The translations under genes and the position numbers were made by a program. DNA of 48,999 nt, from the NCBI GenBank assembly GCA_018823905.1, contig JAHJHL010000055.1, forward strand, positions 1 to 48,999. Direction: 5' to 3'. Origin of the DNA: Alphaproteobacteria bacterium (GTDB lineage: Bacteria; Pseudomonadota; Alphaproteobacteria; Sphingomonadales; Sphingomonadaceae). Below, piece after piece: positions 17,024 through 25,076 of this stretch (the stretch's first letter is position 1; each line of letters opens with the position of its first letter). The notes under the pieces were generated by a model, which was not told the DNA's origin, did no database searches, and saw only the letters and a list, made by a program, of their open reading frames with translations.

Positions 17024-18404
17024 GGAGGTACCAGTCGTAATCGAGCGTCGGTACGACGCCGAAATAACGGTCCTGTTCGACGCGTTTGACGATGCTGAAC
17101 ATGTCGACAAAGCGTGACCCGAGATAGTCTCGCATCAACGCCGAGCCGTGGAAGCGATCGACGGCGGCGAACCAGTTCGACGGCGGCTTGTCGTCGCCCG
17201 AATTGTCACGGTCATAGCCGTTGCCGACGACGGCGGCGCCGGGGTCGATCTTGTTCGTCATGCCGTGGTGCATGCCGGCCAAAACGGCGGCGACCGCGAG
17301 ATAGGGGTTGGCGTCGGCGCCGCAGGCGCGATGCTCGACATGGCGGCTCGGCGGCGGTCCAGCGGGGATACGGAACGACACGGTGCGGTTGTTGACACCC
17401 CACGTCGGCGCGACAGGGGCATAGCTGTTTGCCTTGAACCGGCGATAGCTGTTGGCATGCGGGGCAAAGAGCGCAAAGGCATCGCCGACGGTGCCGATCA
17501 TCCCGCCGATCGCGTGGCGCAGCGCCGGGGTGCCTTCGGGATCGTCGCTGGCGAAGATGTTGGTACCCGAACCATCGTTGACCGAGACATGGATGTGCAT
17601 GCCGCTGCCCGCCTGCTCGGCAAAGGGCTTGGCCATGAAGGTGGCTTCGAGACCTTGCTGTTGTGCAACGGCTTTGACGAGGCGCTTATACATGATCGCA
17701 TCGTCGCAGGCGCGCAGCGCGTCGGGTTTGTGGCGCAGTGTCAGCTCGAACTGGCCGGGCGCAAATTCGGAAATCGCGCTTTCAAGCGGAATGTCCTGCG
17801 CGTCGGTCGCTGCGTAAAGCGCGTCGAAAAAGGGCCGGAAATCGTCGAGTTCGCGCAGGCCGTACACCTCGACATTGCGCGGCGTGTCGCGGCTGTAGCT
17901 CGGGCGGGCGGGGCGCAGCGATCCGTCGCGGGCGCGGCGCGGGTCGACGAGATAAAATTCCAGCTCGACCGCGAGCACCGGGGTCAGCCCGTCGGCGATA
18001 AAGCGGTCAATAACGCCGCCCAGCACATGGCGCGGATCGAGGTCGTGTGGGGTGCCGTCGAGCTCGTAGAAATCGACGAGGAACTGCGCGGCATGATCGC
18101 CGCCCCACGGGGTACGGACGAGGGTGCCGGGGATCGGCTTCATCGACCGGTCGGCGTCGCCATCTTCCCACACCAACCCGGTTTCGACCGTGTCCTGGCC
18201 GGTGATGTCGACGACGGTGATCGATCCGGGGAACATGCGGCCGCTGTCGTAAACCGCCATCACCTCATGCTGGCGCAGCCGCTTGCCGCGCGGCACGCCG
18301 CCCATGTCGGTGTAGATCATCTCGATCGAATCGACGTCGGGATTGGCTTTGAAAAAGGCCTCGGCCTCTGATCGCGGCGCGATCACGCCCGATGATTTCG
18401 ACAT
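17013..18404 (-). CDS. puuA: Glutamine synthetase-family enzyme, gamma-glutamylpolyamine synthetase type (copy 1)
   Basis: Such enzymes ligate glutamate to putrescine or another amine with ATP. At 463 residues, GS motifs are in order: glutamate site E-L-E-F-Y-L near residue 146, G-S-G-M-H-I-H-V-S near 270, N-S-Y-R-R-F-K near 320, V-S-F-R-I-P near 345 and the metal-site segment A-D-A-N-P-Y-L near 368. The I-Y-T-D-M-G-G-V-P-R-G-K-R N-terminus is PuuA-like rather than GlnA-like. It starts seven bases after the preceding aminotransferase stop. A second paralogue four genes up suggests two amine specificities. The exact substrate is inferred from context. Confidence 0.86.
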   Translation of the reverse strand: MSKSSGVIAPRSEAEAFFKANPDVDSIEMIYTDMGGVPRGKRLRQHEVMAVYDSGRMFPGSITVVDITGQDTVETGLVWEDGDADRSMKPIPGTLVRTPWGGDHAAQFLVDFYELDGTPHDLDPRHVLGGVIDRFIADGLTPVLAVELEFYLVDPRRARDGSLRPARPSYSRDTPRNVEVYGLRELDDFRPFFDALYAATDAQDIPLESAISEFAPGQFELTLRHKPDALRACDDAIMYKRLVKAVAQQQGLEATFMAKPFAEQAGSGMHIHVSVNDGSGTNIFASDDPEGTPALRHAIGGMIGTVGDAFALFAPHANSYRRFKANSYAPVAPTWGVNNRTVSFRIPAGPPPSRHVEHRACGADANPYLAVAAVLAGMHHGMTNKIDPGAAVVGNGYDRDNSGDDKPPSNWFAAVDRFHGSALMRDYLGSRFVDMFSIVKRVEQDRYFGVVPTLDYDWYLRNA

Positions 18405-18411
18405 CGCCCCT

Positions 18412-19755
18412 CTACTCCTTCAGCGCTTTGGTACAGTCGGCAAAGCCGCTCACCAACCGGTCGATCTGGTCGTCGCCGGTAACCGGGCTCACCAACATCA
18501 TATTGTGGAACGGCGCCAGCAAAATCCCGCGGTTGGCGAGGAACAGGTGGATTGCGGCTTCGACGTCGGGCTGCATCGCCGCCTTCGCTTCGCCGCCATT
18601 GCGCGGCGGGGTGGGGCAGGTGAGGAATTCGACGCGGGCGCCGACCTGGGTGACGTGCCAGTCGAGTCCGGCGGTGGCGATTTCCTGCTCCAGCCCCGCA
18701 ACGAGGCGCGCGGCGCCGCCCAGCATATGGTCGTAGGCGGCCGGGGTGATGACGTTGGACAGCATTGCGTCCATCGCGGTGATCGCGAGCGCGTTGGCTG
18801 ACAATGTCGTGCCGATGCCGCTGTGACCCGCCGGGCGCGATTGATTGAGTGCCGCCATCCGCGCCGCTACTTCGGCGGTGAAGCCATAGACTGCGCACGG
18901 GACGCCGCCGCCGATCGACTTGCCGACCACCATCAGGTCGGGCTTCGGGCCATGGGTGACGCCATGGCCGCCATAGCCCGACGAGATCGTGTGCGTTTCG
19001 TCGAACACAAGCAGCGTGCCGGTCTCGTCGCACAGTCGGCGGAGCGACTGGAGAAATCCCGGCGCATCGCGGACCATGCCGACATAGGTCATCACCGGTT
19101 CGGCGAGAACGCAAGCGATGTCGCCGCCGCGCAGCGCGTCGGCGAGGGCGGCTTCGTCGTTGAACTCGATGATCGTGGTCGTGGCGCGCAGATCATGAAC
19201 CTGACCGACGAGACTGGCGCGCATAACGGGCTGGCCGTTCTTCAGATCGACGAAAGCGTCATCGACCGCGCCATGATAGGCGCCGTTGAAGGTCAGGATT
19301 TTCGCGCGCCCGCTGATCCCGCGGCACCAGCGGATGACGGCACGATTGGCTTCGCTGGCGGTGGTCGTGACCTGCCATATAGGCAGGCCGAACATCGCCG
19401 CCAGCCGTGCGGACAATGCCGCGCCGCGTTCCGTGGGCAGCATATAGCTCAGCCCTTCGCTTGCCTGTTTTGCCAGCGCCGCGGTTAGCGCGGGCGGTGA
19501 ATGGCCGAACAGGCTGGCGGTGTCGCCGAGGCAGAAGTCGTCGTATGTTTGCCCGTCAATGCTGGTCAGGGTGGCATTCTTTGCCGATGCCGCGACGATC
19601 GGGACCGGGCTGGGCCAGTCCTTCATCCAGTGAAACGGCACGGACTGGAACCAGCCGATCGCCGCGGCATGATGGGAAAAAGCGCGCGGGTTAGCGGCGC
19701 GGAAGCGCTCGGCCTCGCGGGTCGCGACGCGCGCGATGGCGGCGGACGAAATCAT
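18412..19755 (-). CDS. Class III aminotransferase, glutamate-1-semialdehyde-aminomutase-like
   Basis: A 447-residue PLP protein. It has T-T-T-A-S-E-A-N-R near residue 127, Y-H-G near 158, V-F-D-E-T-H-T near 236 and the Schiff-base Lys in V-V-G-K-S-I-G-G-G-V-P near 265. The G-K-x-I-G-G-G-x-P form is the GSAM signature, not that of putrescine or omega-amino acid aminotransferases. HemL itself is unlikely here; lying between puuB and a GS-like gene, with an ATGA overlap to puuB, it probably acts on a polyamine intermediate. I start at the ATG at 19755 because of that coupling. The reaction is unknown. Confidence 0.82.
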   Translation of the reverse strand: MISSAAIARVATREAERFRAANPRAFSHHAAAIGWFQSVPFHWMKDWPSPVPIVAASAKNATLTSIDGQTYDDFCLGDTASLFGHSPPALTAALAKQASEGLSYMLPTERGAALSARLAAMFGLPIWQVTTTASEANRAVIRWCRGISGRAKILTFNGAYHGAVDDAFVDLKNGQPVMRASLVGQVHDLRATTTIIEFNDEAALADALRGGDIACVLAEPVMTYVGMVRDAPGFLQSLRRLCDETGTLLVFDETHTISSGYGGHGVTHGPKPDLMVVGKSIGGGVPCAVYGFTAEVAARMAALNQSRPAGHSGIGTTLSANALAITAMDAMLSNVITPAAYDHMLGGAARLVAGLEQEIATAGLDWHVTQVGARVEFLTCPTPPRNGGEAKAAMQPDVEAAIHLFLANRGILLAPFHNMMLVSPVTGDDQIDRLVSGFADCTKALKE

Positions 19756-21017
19756 CCGAGCCGGTCTTTCATCGCATAGTAAAGCAGTCCCAAGGTCGCG
19801 AGCGGCTGGCGCAGCCATTTGCCGCCGGGGAAGGGGCGGCTGGGCAGGTTCGCCAGCACGTCGAAGCGTTCGGCGGTCCCCGCCATCGCCTCGGCAATCA
19901 GTTCGCCCGCCAGCGTCGTCACCAGCGCGCCATGGCCCGAAAAGCCGTGCGCGAAAAAGACATTCCCGCGCCGCCCGATATGCGGCAGCCGGTTCATCGT
20001 CACCGCCACAGCGCCGCCCCAAACATAGTCAATTGGCGCATCCGCGACCTGCGGGAACACCTGCGCCAAGAACGGCTGCACGAACGCCGCAATGTCTCGC
20101 GGCGGCGTCTGCGAATAACGCTCGCCGCCGCCAAAGATCAGCCGCTTGTCGGCGGACAGGCGAAAATAGTTGAGCACGAACCGGCTGTCGGCAACCGCGG
20201 CATCGCTGGGCAGCAGGTCATCGGCGTTCGCGAGCGGCGCGGTCGCGATGTTGTAATTCATGATTGGCACAGTGTAGCGGCCAAGGTCGGGTTCGACGTC
20301 CCCTATCCAGCTGTCGGTGGCGTTAATCACATAGCGCGCGGCGATCTGCGCGCCGTTGGTCTTCACGCCAAGTCCTTCGGGCGTTGTGGTGATCTGGCCA
20401 GCGCGCTGACCTTCCCAGATGCGGACACCCGCTGCCTCGGCGGCTTTAGCCAGGCCGAGTGCATAATTGAGCGGATGGAAATGGCCGCCCTGCGGATCGT
20501 AGATGCCGCCGTGATAAAGCGGGCTGGCGATATGATTCGCCATATCCGCTTTCGCGACGACGTCACTCTGATAGCCGAAGCGCGCGGCGAGATAGTCCGC
20601 CTCGCGCCGCATGGCGTCGAAATCCTCCGGCGTCCACGCCGCCTCCAGATGACCGGATTTCAGGTCGCAATCGATCCTATGCTTGGCGATTCGCGCCGCC
20701 ACCCGGTTGTCGCGCCAGCACAGGTCGAACAAGGCATCGGCGCGATCGCGGCCAAATTCGGCCTCAAGCTCGGACGCGGACCAACGTAGCCCTGGGATCA
20801 ATTGCCCGCCGTTGCGCCCTGACGCGCCGAAGCCGATATGCTCACACTCGATCAGGATAACCGAAAAACCGCGCTCGGCGCAGGCGAGGGCGGCGGACAA
20901 CCCGGTAAAACCACCGCCGATCACCGCGACGTCGCACGTAAGGTCGCCCGCGACCGCTTGCGGTCGCCACGCTGGCGCCGTCGCGGCGTAATAGCTGTTG
21001 TTCAGCGGATCGATCAT
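19752..21017 (-). CDS. puuB: Gamma-glutamylpolyamine oxidase (PuuB-like FAD protein)
   Basis: A 421-residue DAO-fold flavoprotein that, in the Puu pathway, oxidises gamma-glutamylputrescine to the aldehyde. The dinucleotide motif V-A-V-I-G-G-G-F-T-G-L-S-A-A is near residues 30-43. It also has G-A-S-G-R-N-G-G-Q near 65, Y-D-P-Q-G-G-H-F-H-P near 170 and a C-terminal G-F-S-G-H-G flavin segment near 370, all typical of PuuB/OrdL. The stop overlaps the aminotransferase start (ATGA). The gene follows a GS-like gene by 14 bases, so it is within one operon. It makes an aldehyde, yet no aldehyde dehydrogenase is encoded nearby. Confidence 0.88.
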   Translation of the reverse strand: MIDPLNNSYYAATAPAWRPQAVAGDLTCDVAVIGGGFTGLSAALACAERGFSVILIECEHIGFGASGRNGGQLIPGLRWSASELEAEFGRDRADALFDLCWRDNRVAARIAKHRIDCDLKSGHLEAAWTPEDFDAMRREADYLAARFGYQSDVVAKADMANHIASPLYHGGIYDPQGGHFHPLNYALGLAKAAEAAGVRIWEGQRAGQITTTPEGLGVKTNGAQIAARYVINATDSWIGDVEPDLGRYTVPIMNYNIATAPLANADDLLPSDAAVADSRFVLNYFRLSADKRLIFGGGERYSQTPPRDIAAFVQPFLAQVFPQVADAPIDYVWGGAVAVTMNRLPHIGRRGNVFFAHGFSGHGALVTTLAGELIAEAMAGTAERFDVLANLPSRPFPGGKWLRQPLATLGLLYYAMKDRLG

Positions 21018-21031
21018 GGTCAGGCTGCGGG

Positions 21032-22378
21032 TCAGACCCGCATCAGCAGATGTTCGCGTTCCCAGCTCGACACCACCGACTGGTAGTTGAACAGCTCATA
21101 ATCCTTCACCGCAAAGAAGATTTCGAAGAAATCGTCGCCGAGCAGGTTGCGGACCTTCTTGCACGAGCTGAATCGGTCGAGTGCCGCCTCCAGCGTGCGG
21201 GGCAGGGTGCGGGCGCGGTTGTAGGCGCTGCCGGTGATCGATTTCGCCGGGACCATGCGATCGACCACGCCGATGTAGCCGCAGATCAGCGACGCGGCGA
21301 TCGCGAGATAGGGGTTGCTGTCGGCGCCGGGCAGGCGGTTTTCGACGCGGCGGTTGGCCTTTTCCGAAATCGGCACGCGGAACCCGCACGAGCGATTGTC
21401 CTCGCCCCACTGGACGTTGATCGGTGCCGCGCTGTCGGGGCGCATGCGGCGGAAGCTGTTGACGTTGGGCGCCCATAGCGGTGCGATCTGCGGCATATAG
21501 CGGACGAGACCGGCGATATAGCTGCGGAACATCGCGCTGTCGCGGCCGTTGGCGGTCGAAAACAGGTTCTTGCCCGTCGTCGCGTCGACCACCGACTGGT
21601 GAATATGCATCGCGCTGCCGGGCTGGCCCGCCATCGGATTGGCCATGAAGGTCGCATAGACATCATGCTGCTTGGCGACGTTGCGCACGACGCGCTTGAA
21701 CAGGAAGACCTCGTCGGCGAGCCGCAGCGGGTCGCCATGCTCGAAATTGACCTCGAGCTGCGCGGCGCCCATTTCATGGATCATCGTGTCGATATCGAGC
21801 CCCATCAGCTCGCAATCGTCATAGATATGATCGATGATATCCTCATATTCGTTCATTGCTTCCAACCCATAGGGCTGGCTGGCGGACTCGCTGCGCCCCG
21901 ACTGGCCGGTCGGCGGGGTCAGTGGGAAGTCGGGGTCGACGTTCTGCGATACCAGGTAAAATTCGACCTCGGGCGCGATGACCGGGCGCCAGCCTTTTTC
22001 CGCATAAAGCGCGAGCACTTTTTTCAGGATGGTGCGCGGCGCGATATCGACCTCGCTGCCGTCGCGGTTGAGGACGTCGGCGATCACGAAGGCGGTCGGC
22101 GATTTGAATCCCGGCGCGACGCAAATGGTGTCGGGATCGGCGATCAATATCTTGTCGGGATCCTTGTCCCAGATGTCGTCGATGTCTTCGGGATAATGGC
22201 CATCGATCGTGCAGATAAACACGCTGCCGGGGATACGCAGCGATTTGTCCTTCACCGATGCCAGAAACTTTTTGGCCGGCAGCACCTTGCCGCGCTGGAC
22301 CCCGTTGATGTCGGGGACGATACATTCGACTTCGTCGATCTTATGGTCGCTGATCCACTGTTCCAGATTGACTGACAT
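21032..22378 (-). CDS. puuA: Glutamine synthetase-family enzyme, gamma-glutamylpolyamine synthetase type (copy 2)
   Basis: First gene of the leftward polyamine operon, 448 residues. It shows E-V-E-F-Y-L near residue 135, G-S-A-M-H-I-H-Q-S near 255, N-S-F-R-R-M near 305, C-G-F-R-V-P near 330 and A-D-S-N-P-Y-L-A near 352, so the GS active site looks intact. It differs from copy 1 through most of its length, so it is not a recent duplicate. The start ATG at 22378 gives the S-V-N-L-E-Q-W-I N-terminus; longer upstream reading runs through the family B repeat. The promoter should lie in the divergent gap 22379-22633. Confidence 0.86.
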   Translation of the reverse strand: MSVNLEQWISDHKIDEVECIVPDINGVQRGKVLPAKKFLASVKDKSLRIPGSVFICTIDGHYPEDIDDIWDKDPDKILIADPDTICVAPGFKSPTAFVIADVLNRDGSEVDIAPRTILKKVLALYAEKGWRPVIAPEVEFYLVSQNVDPDFPLTPPTGQSGRSESASQPYGLEAMNEYEDIIDHIYDDCELMGLDIDTMIHEMGAAQLEVNFEHGDPLRLADEVFLFKRVVRNVAKQHDVYATFMANPMAGQPGSAMHIHQSVVDATTGKNLFSTANGRDSAMFRSYIAGLVRYMPQIAPLWAPNVNSFRRMRPDSAAPINVQWGEDNRSCGFRVPISEKANRRVENRLPGADSNPYLAIAASLICGYIGVVDRMVPAKSITGSAYNRARTLPRTLEAALDRFSSCKKVRNLLGDDFFEIFFAVKDYELFNYQSVVSSWEREHLLMRV

Positions 22379-22514
22379 GAGCCCCCGATTGGGCCAAGGA
22401 GCTGGCCCGTTGTGTGGTGGCAGCGTATCGCAAGGTTGGACGAAGCGCCAGAGGGAGGCGCTATTCAGGCATTTCCGGCATGATTGCATGCTGGATTCTT
22501 TGTTCGTGCAAAAG

Positions 22515-22618
22515 CCCGTTGTCATTGCGAGCGAAGCGAAGCAATCTCCAGCCATCAGCCCTTTGCAAGGCCGAGGGCTGGAGATTGCTTCGTCGCTGCG
22601 CTCCTCGCAATGACGGGT
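22515..22618. repeat. Palindromic repeat family B, copy 2
   Basis: The left arm 22515-22553 contains GTCATTGCGAGCGAAGCGAA; the right arm 22576-22618 is its near reverse complement and ends CTCGCAATGACGGG. It ends three bases before the AGAGGAG site of the aminotransferase gene, so the hairpin would be in that gene's 5' leader. The rest of the divergent gap (22379-22514) has short inverted repeats (AGCGCC/GGCGCT) but no promoter I can call. Confidence 0.85.
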
Positions 22619-22633
22619 TTAGAGGAGATCGCG

Positions 22634-23950
22634 ATGCGGGGCGAAAACGACCAACTGGCAGCGTTCTGGATGCCGTTTACTGCCAACCGGTCGTACAAGG
22701 CGAACCCGCGCCAGCTCGTGTCGGCGAGCGGTATGTATTATCAGAGCGGCGACGGGCGGACGATCCTCGACGGCACCTCGGGGCTGTGGTGCAGCAATGC
22801 CGGTCATTGCCGCCCCGAGATCACCGATGCGATCGCAAAGGCCGCGGCAACACTCGATTTCGCGCCGACCTTTCAGCTTGGCCACCCGCTGCCATTCGAA
22901 CTCGCGCAGCGGCTTGCGGCGCTGATGCCAGACGGCCTCGATCGGATATTCTTCACCAACAGCGGCTCCGAATCGGTTGATACGGCACTGAAAATCGCGC
23001 TCGCGATCCAGCGTGCGAAGGGACAGGGCACGCGCACCCGGCTGATCGGGCGCGAGCGCGGCTATCATGGCACCGGCTTTGGCGGGATCAGCGTCGGCGG
23101 CCTTGTCAACAATCGCCGTGCCTTTGGCGGCGGCCTGCCCGGCGTCGACCACATGCGCCACACGCACGACATCGCCCGCAACGCGTTCACGCGCGGTTTC
23201 CCGCAGCATGGCGCCGAGCTCGCCGACGATCTCCAGCGGCTGGTCGATCTCCACGGCGCCGAAACGATTGCGGCGGTGATCGTCGAGCCGATGGCTGGTT
23301 CCACGGGTGTGCTGGTGCCGCCGGTCGGTTATCTCCAGCGTCTGCGCGAGATTTGCGACAAGCATGGGATCATCTTGATCTTCGACGAGGTGATTACCGC
23401 CTTCGGCCGCGTCGGCGGGGCGACCGCGGCGGGGCAGTGGGGGGTGACCCCCGACATCATCACGATGGCGAAGGGGCTGACCAACGCCACAGTGCCGATG
23501 GGCGCCGTCGCGGTAAAGCGCGGCCTGCACGATGCGGTGCTGGACAGCGTCGATGCAGGGATCGAGCTGTTCCATGGTTATACCTATTCCGGGCACCCGC
23601 TGGCGAGCGCGGCGGGACTCGCGACGCTCGATCTATACGCGCGCGACGGCCTGTTTGACCGCGCAAGCGAACTCGGCAGCTATTGGGAGGATGCGGCGCA
23701 CAGCCTGAAAGGCAAGCGGCACATCATCGATGTCCGCACGATCGGCCTCGTCGCGGGTATCGAATTGGAACCGCGCCCGGGCGCGCCGACGGCGCGCGCG
23801 ATGGAGCTGTTCCAGGCCTGTTTCGACAATGGCCTGCTGGTGCGCGCGACGGGCGATATTATCGCCCTGTCGCCGCCGTTGATTGTCGAAAAAGCGCAGA
23901 TCGACGAAATCTTCGGGAAGATCGCCGACCTGCTCGACGCGGTCGATTAA
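22634..23950 (+). CDS. Omega-amino acid:pyruvate aminotransferase (class III)
   Basis: A 438-residue PLP enzyme resembling beta-alanine/omega-amino acid:pyruvate aminotransferases: A-F-W-M-P-F-T-A-N-R at residues 9-18, T-N-S-G-S-E-S-V-D near 110, Y-H-G-T-G-F near 145, I-F-D-E-V-I-T-A-F-G-R near 248 and the Schiff-base Lys in M-A-K-G-L-T-N near 280. It could handle GABA or beta-alanine from polyamine breakdown and fits beside the divergent puu operon. I chose the ATG at 22634 for its AGAGGAG site. The stop TAA shares the TTAA at 23947-23950 with the stop of the convergent small gene. Confidence 0.88.
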   Translation: MRGENDQLAAFWMPFTANRSYKANPRQLVSASGMYYQSGDGRTILDGTSGLWCSNAGHCRPEITDAIAKAAATLDFAPTFQLGHPLPFELAQRLAALMPDGLDRIFFTNSGSESVDTALKIALAIQRAKGQGTRTRLIGRERGYHGTGFGGISVGGLVNNRRAFGGGLPGVDHMRHTHDIARNAFTRGFPQHGAELADDLQRLVDLHGAETIAAVIVEPMAGSTGVLVPPVGYLQRLREICDKHGIILIFDEVITAFGRVGGATAAGQWGVTPDIITMAKGLTNATVPMGAVAVKRGLHDAVLDSVDAGIELFHGYTYSGHPLASAAGLATLDLYARDGLFDRASELGSYWEDAAHSLKGKRHIIDVRTIGLVAGIELEPRPGAPTARAMELFQACFDNGLLVRATGDIIALSPPLIVEKAQIDEIFGKIADLLDAVD

Positions 23951-24186
23951 CGCTCCAGATCGTCCATCTGCATCGCGGCGGCTTCGGCGTTCGCCTCAGC
24001 CTTTGCCGCGGTTGCGGCGACCTGACGGGCGCGCGTGGCTTCGGTCTGGACCAGACGTTCAGCCATCGTGCGCCACGCCTGTTCGGCGCGCAAATTGCGG
24101 TCGCGAACTTGCGACAAGGTGCTCGCCGCCGCGTCGACGGCGCATTTATCGGCCTGGGCCTGATAGAAGTCACTGGTGTTCGACAT
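23947..24186 (-). CDS. Small hypothetical protein, Ala-rich and helical
   Basis: A 79-residue protein with no family I recognise. It is alanine-rich and probably a long amphipathic helix from about residue 5 to 75, with one Cys at 15. An AAGGA ribosome site lies before the ATG. It is the last of four small leftward genes behind the cspA promoter (gaps of 3, 37 and 50 bases), so it may be induced with cspA. Its stop overlaps that of the convergent aminotransferase. Confidence 0.7.
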   Translation of the reverse strand: MSNTSDFYQAQADKCAVDAAASTLSQVRDRNLRAEQAWRTMAERLVQTEATRARQVAATAAKAEANAEAAAMQMDDLER

Positions 24187-24236
24187 GGCGGATATCCTTT
24201 GGTCTGGGGTTAGTTAGGCGGTCGGTCTGATCTGGG

Positions 24237-24377
24237 TCAGTCGATCATCTGGGCGATCAGGCGGCGCAATTCGCTTTGCGACAGGGTCGGCGATCGCCGG
24301 TTGGTTTTCCGCGCCGGCGCGTTGATCGCGGCATAGGGGCGGAGAAGGGAGGGGAAGCTATTCGAAATTAAGTTCAT
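24237..24377 (-). CDS. Small basic hypothetical protein, 46 residues
   Basis: An ORF of 47 codons from the ATG at 24377 to TGA at 24239-24237. It begins M-N-L-I-S-N-S-F-P-S-L-L-R-P-Y and ends S-E-L-R-R-L-I-A-Q-M-I-D, with a basic middle (R-K-T-N-R-R). An AGGAT ribosome site sits six bases before the ATG. It lies between infA and the 79-residue gene on the same strand. I know no family; the ribosome site and operon position make it likely to be real. Confidence 0.6.
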   Translation of the reverse strand: MNLISNSFPSLLRPYAAINAPARKTNRRSPTLSQSELRRLIAQMID

Positions 24378-24414
24378 ATTATCCTGTATTCATTCATGTT
24401 TTTGTTATCGGGGG

Positions 24415-24678
24415 TCAGCGCCGGTTGCCCTTGCGCGGACCGCTACCGGCCGGACCGGCGCCGCGATCACGATAGATGATGCGGCCTTTGGTCAGGTCAT
24501 AAGGCGTCATTTCGACGCGAACGGCATCGCCGACCACCGACCGGATACGAAAACGTCGCATCCGGCCGGCCGTATAAGCGATGATCCGATGGTCATTTTC
24601 CAACGTGACGCCAAAGCGTCCGTCGGGAAGGATCTCATCGATCTGGCCGTCGAGGGTCAGTAGTTCCTCTTTGGCCAA
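24415..24678 (-). CDS. infA: Translation initiation factor IF-1 paralogue, TTG start
   Basis: IF-1 binds the A site of the 30S subunit during initiation. The OB-fold sequence is clear: [10 protein letters not shown] near the N-terminus, G-R-F-G-V-T-L-E-N near residue 20 and [13 protein letters not shown] near 55. It has 87 residues rather than the usual 72, with a Gly/Arg-rich tail. The family N-terminus M-A-K-E fixes the start at TTG (24678), three bases after the cspA stop and without a clear ribosome site, so translation is probably coupled to cspA. Many alphaproteobacteria keep a second, standard infA elsewhere; this is likely the accessory copy. Confidence 0.9.
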   Translation of the reverse strand: MAKEELLTLDGQIDEILPDGRFGVTLENDHRIIAYTAGRMRRFRIRSVVGDAVRVEMTPYDLTKGRIIYRDRGAGPAGSGPRKGNRR

Positions 24679-24681
24679 AGA

Positions 24682-24888
24682 TCAGGCCGACTGGATGTTG
24701 ACGGCGGACACTTTGCCGCGCTGGTCGGTTTCCAGATCGTAAGAAACGCGCTGATCCTTGTTCAGCGTCGACATGCCGGCGCGTTCGAGAGCGGTGATGT
24801 GGACAAAGCTGTCGCCCGAGCCGTCCTCGTTGGCAATAAAGCCATAGCCTTTGTCGGTGTTGAAAAATTTTACGGTGCCGGTTGGCAT
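24682..24888 (-). CDS. cspA: Cold-shock protein, CspA family
   Basis: A 68-residue single-domain RNA chaperone. RNP1 K-G-Y-G-F-I is at residues 13-18 and RNP2-like F-V-H-I at about 28-31; T-V-K-F-F-N near the N-terminus is also typical. The start ATG follows AAAGGA. A promoter candidate lies 124 to 152 bases upstream, giving a leader of about 115 bases, as often seen where leader structure controls cold-shock mRNA. It heads a run of four small genes that includes the IF-1 paralogue. Confidence 0.95.
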   Translation of the reverse strand: MPTGTVKFFNTDKGYGFIANEDGSGDSFVHITALERAGMSTLNKDQRVSYDLETDQRGKVSAVNIQSA

Positions 24889-25011
24889 GGGTCGTTCCTT
24901 TCACGGAAGCGGAGTTACCACCGATCCATATCGGCGGCGCCAGGAAGCGTGAGGAAGGAATGTCCTGCCAGTGCGGCAACAAAATCCGTCGAAAGCGACG
25001 ATAGCCTGCTG

Positions 25012-25040
25012 AAGATGGGCCATTCCGGGCCAAAAGTCAA
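25012..25040 (-). promoter_or_regulatory. Candidate cspA promoter
   Basis: On the minus strand TTGACT (25040-25035) and CATCTT (25017-25012) are separated by 17 bp. The -35 box is strong and the -10 box weak. Transcription from here would give a leader of roughly 115 bases before the cspA ATG. Confidence 0.4.
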
Positions 25041-25076
25041 GGACTAGCCGGTTTTGGCGGTCCCGCGCGCGGGCAG

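Noticed and set aside
18412..19755. The GSAM-like gene as the housekeeping hemL
   Set aside because: It is coupled to puuB in a polyamine operon, and its sequence diverges from HemL outside the lysine motif; this is a judgement, not a proof.
22484..22633. N-terminal extension of the omega-aminotransferase
   Set aside because: The frame runs through repeat family B; AGAGGAG and the conserved N-terminus point to the ATG at 22634.
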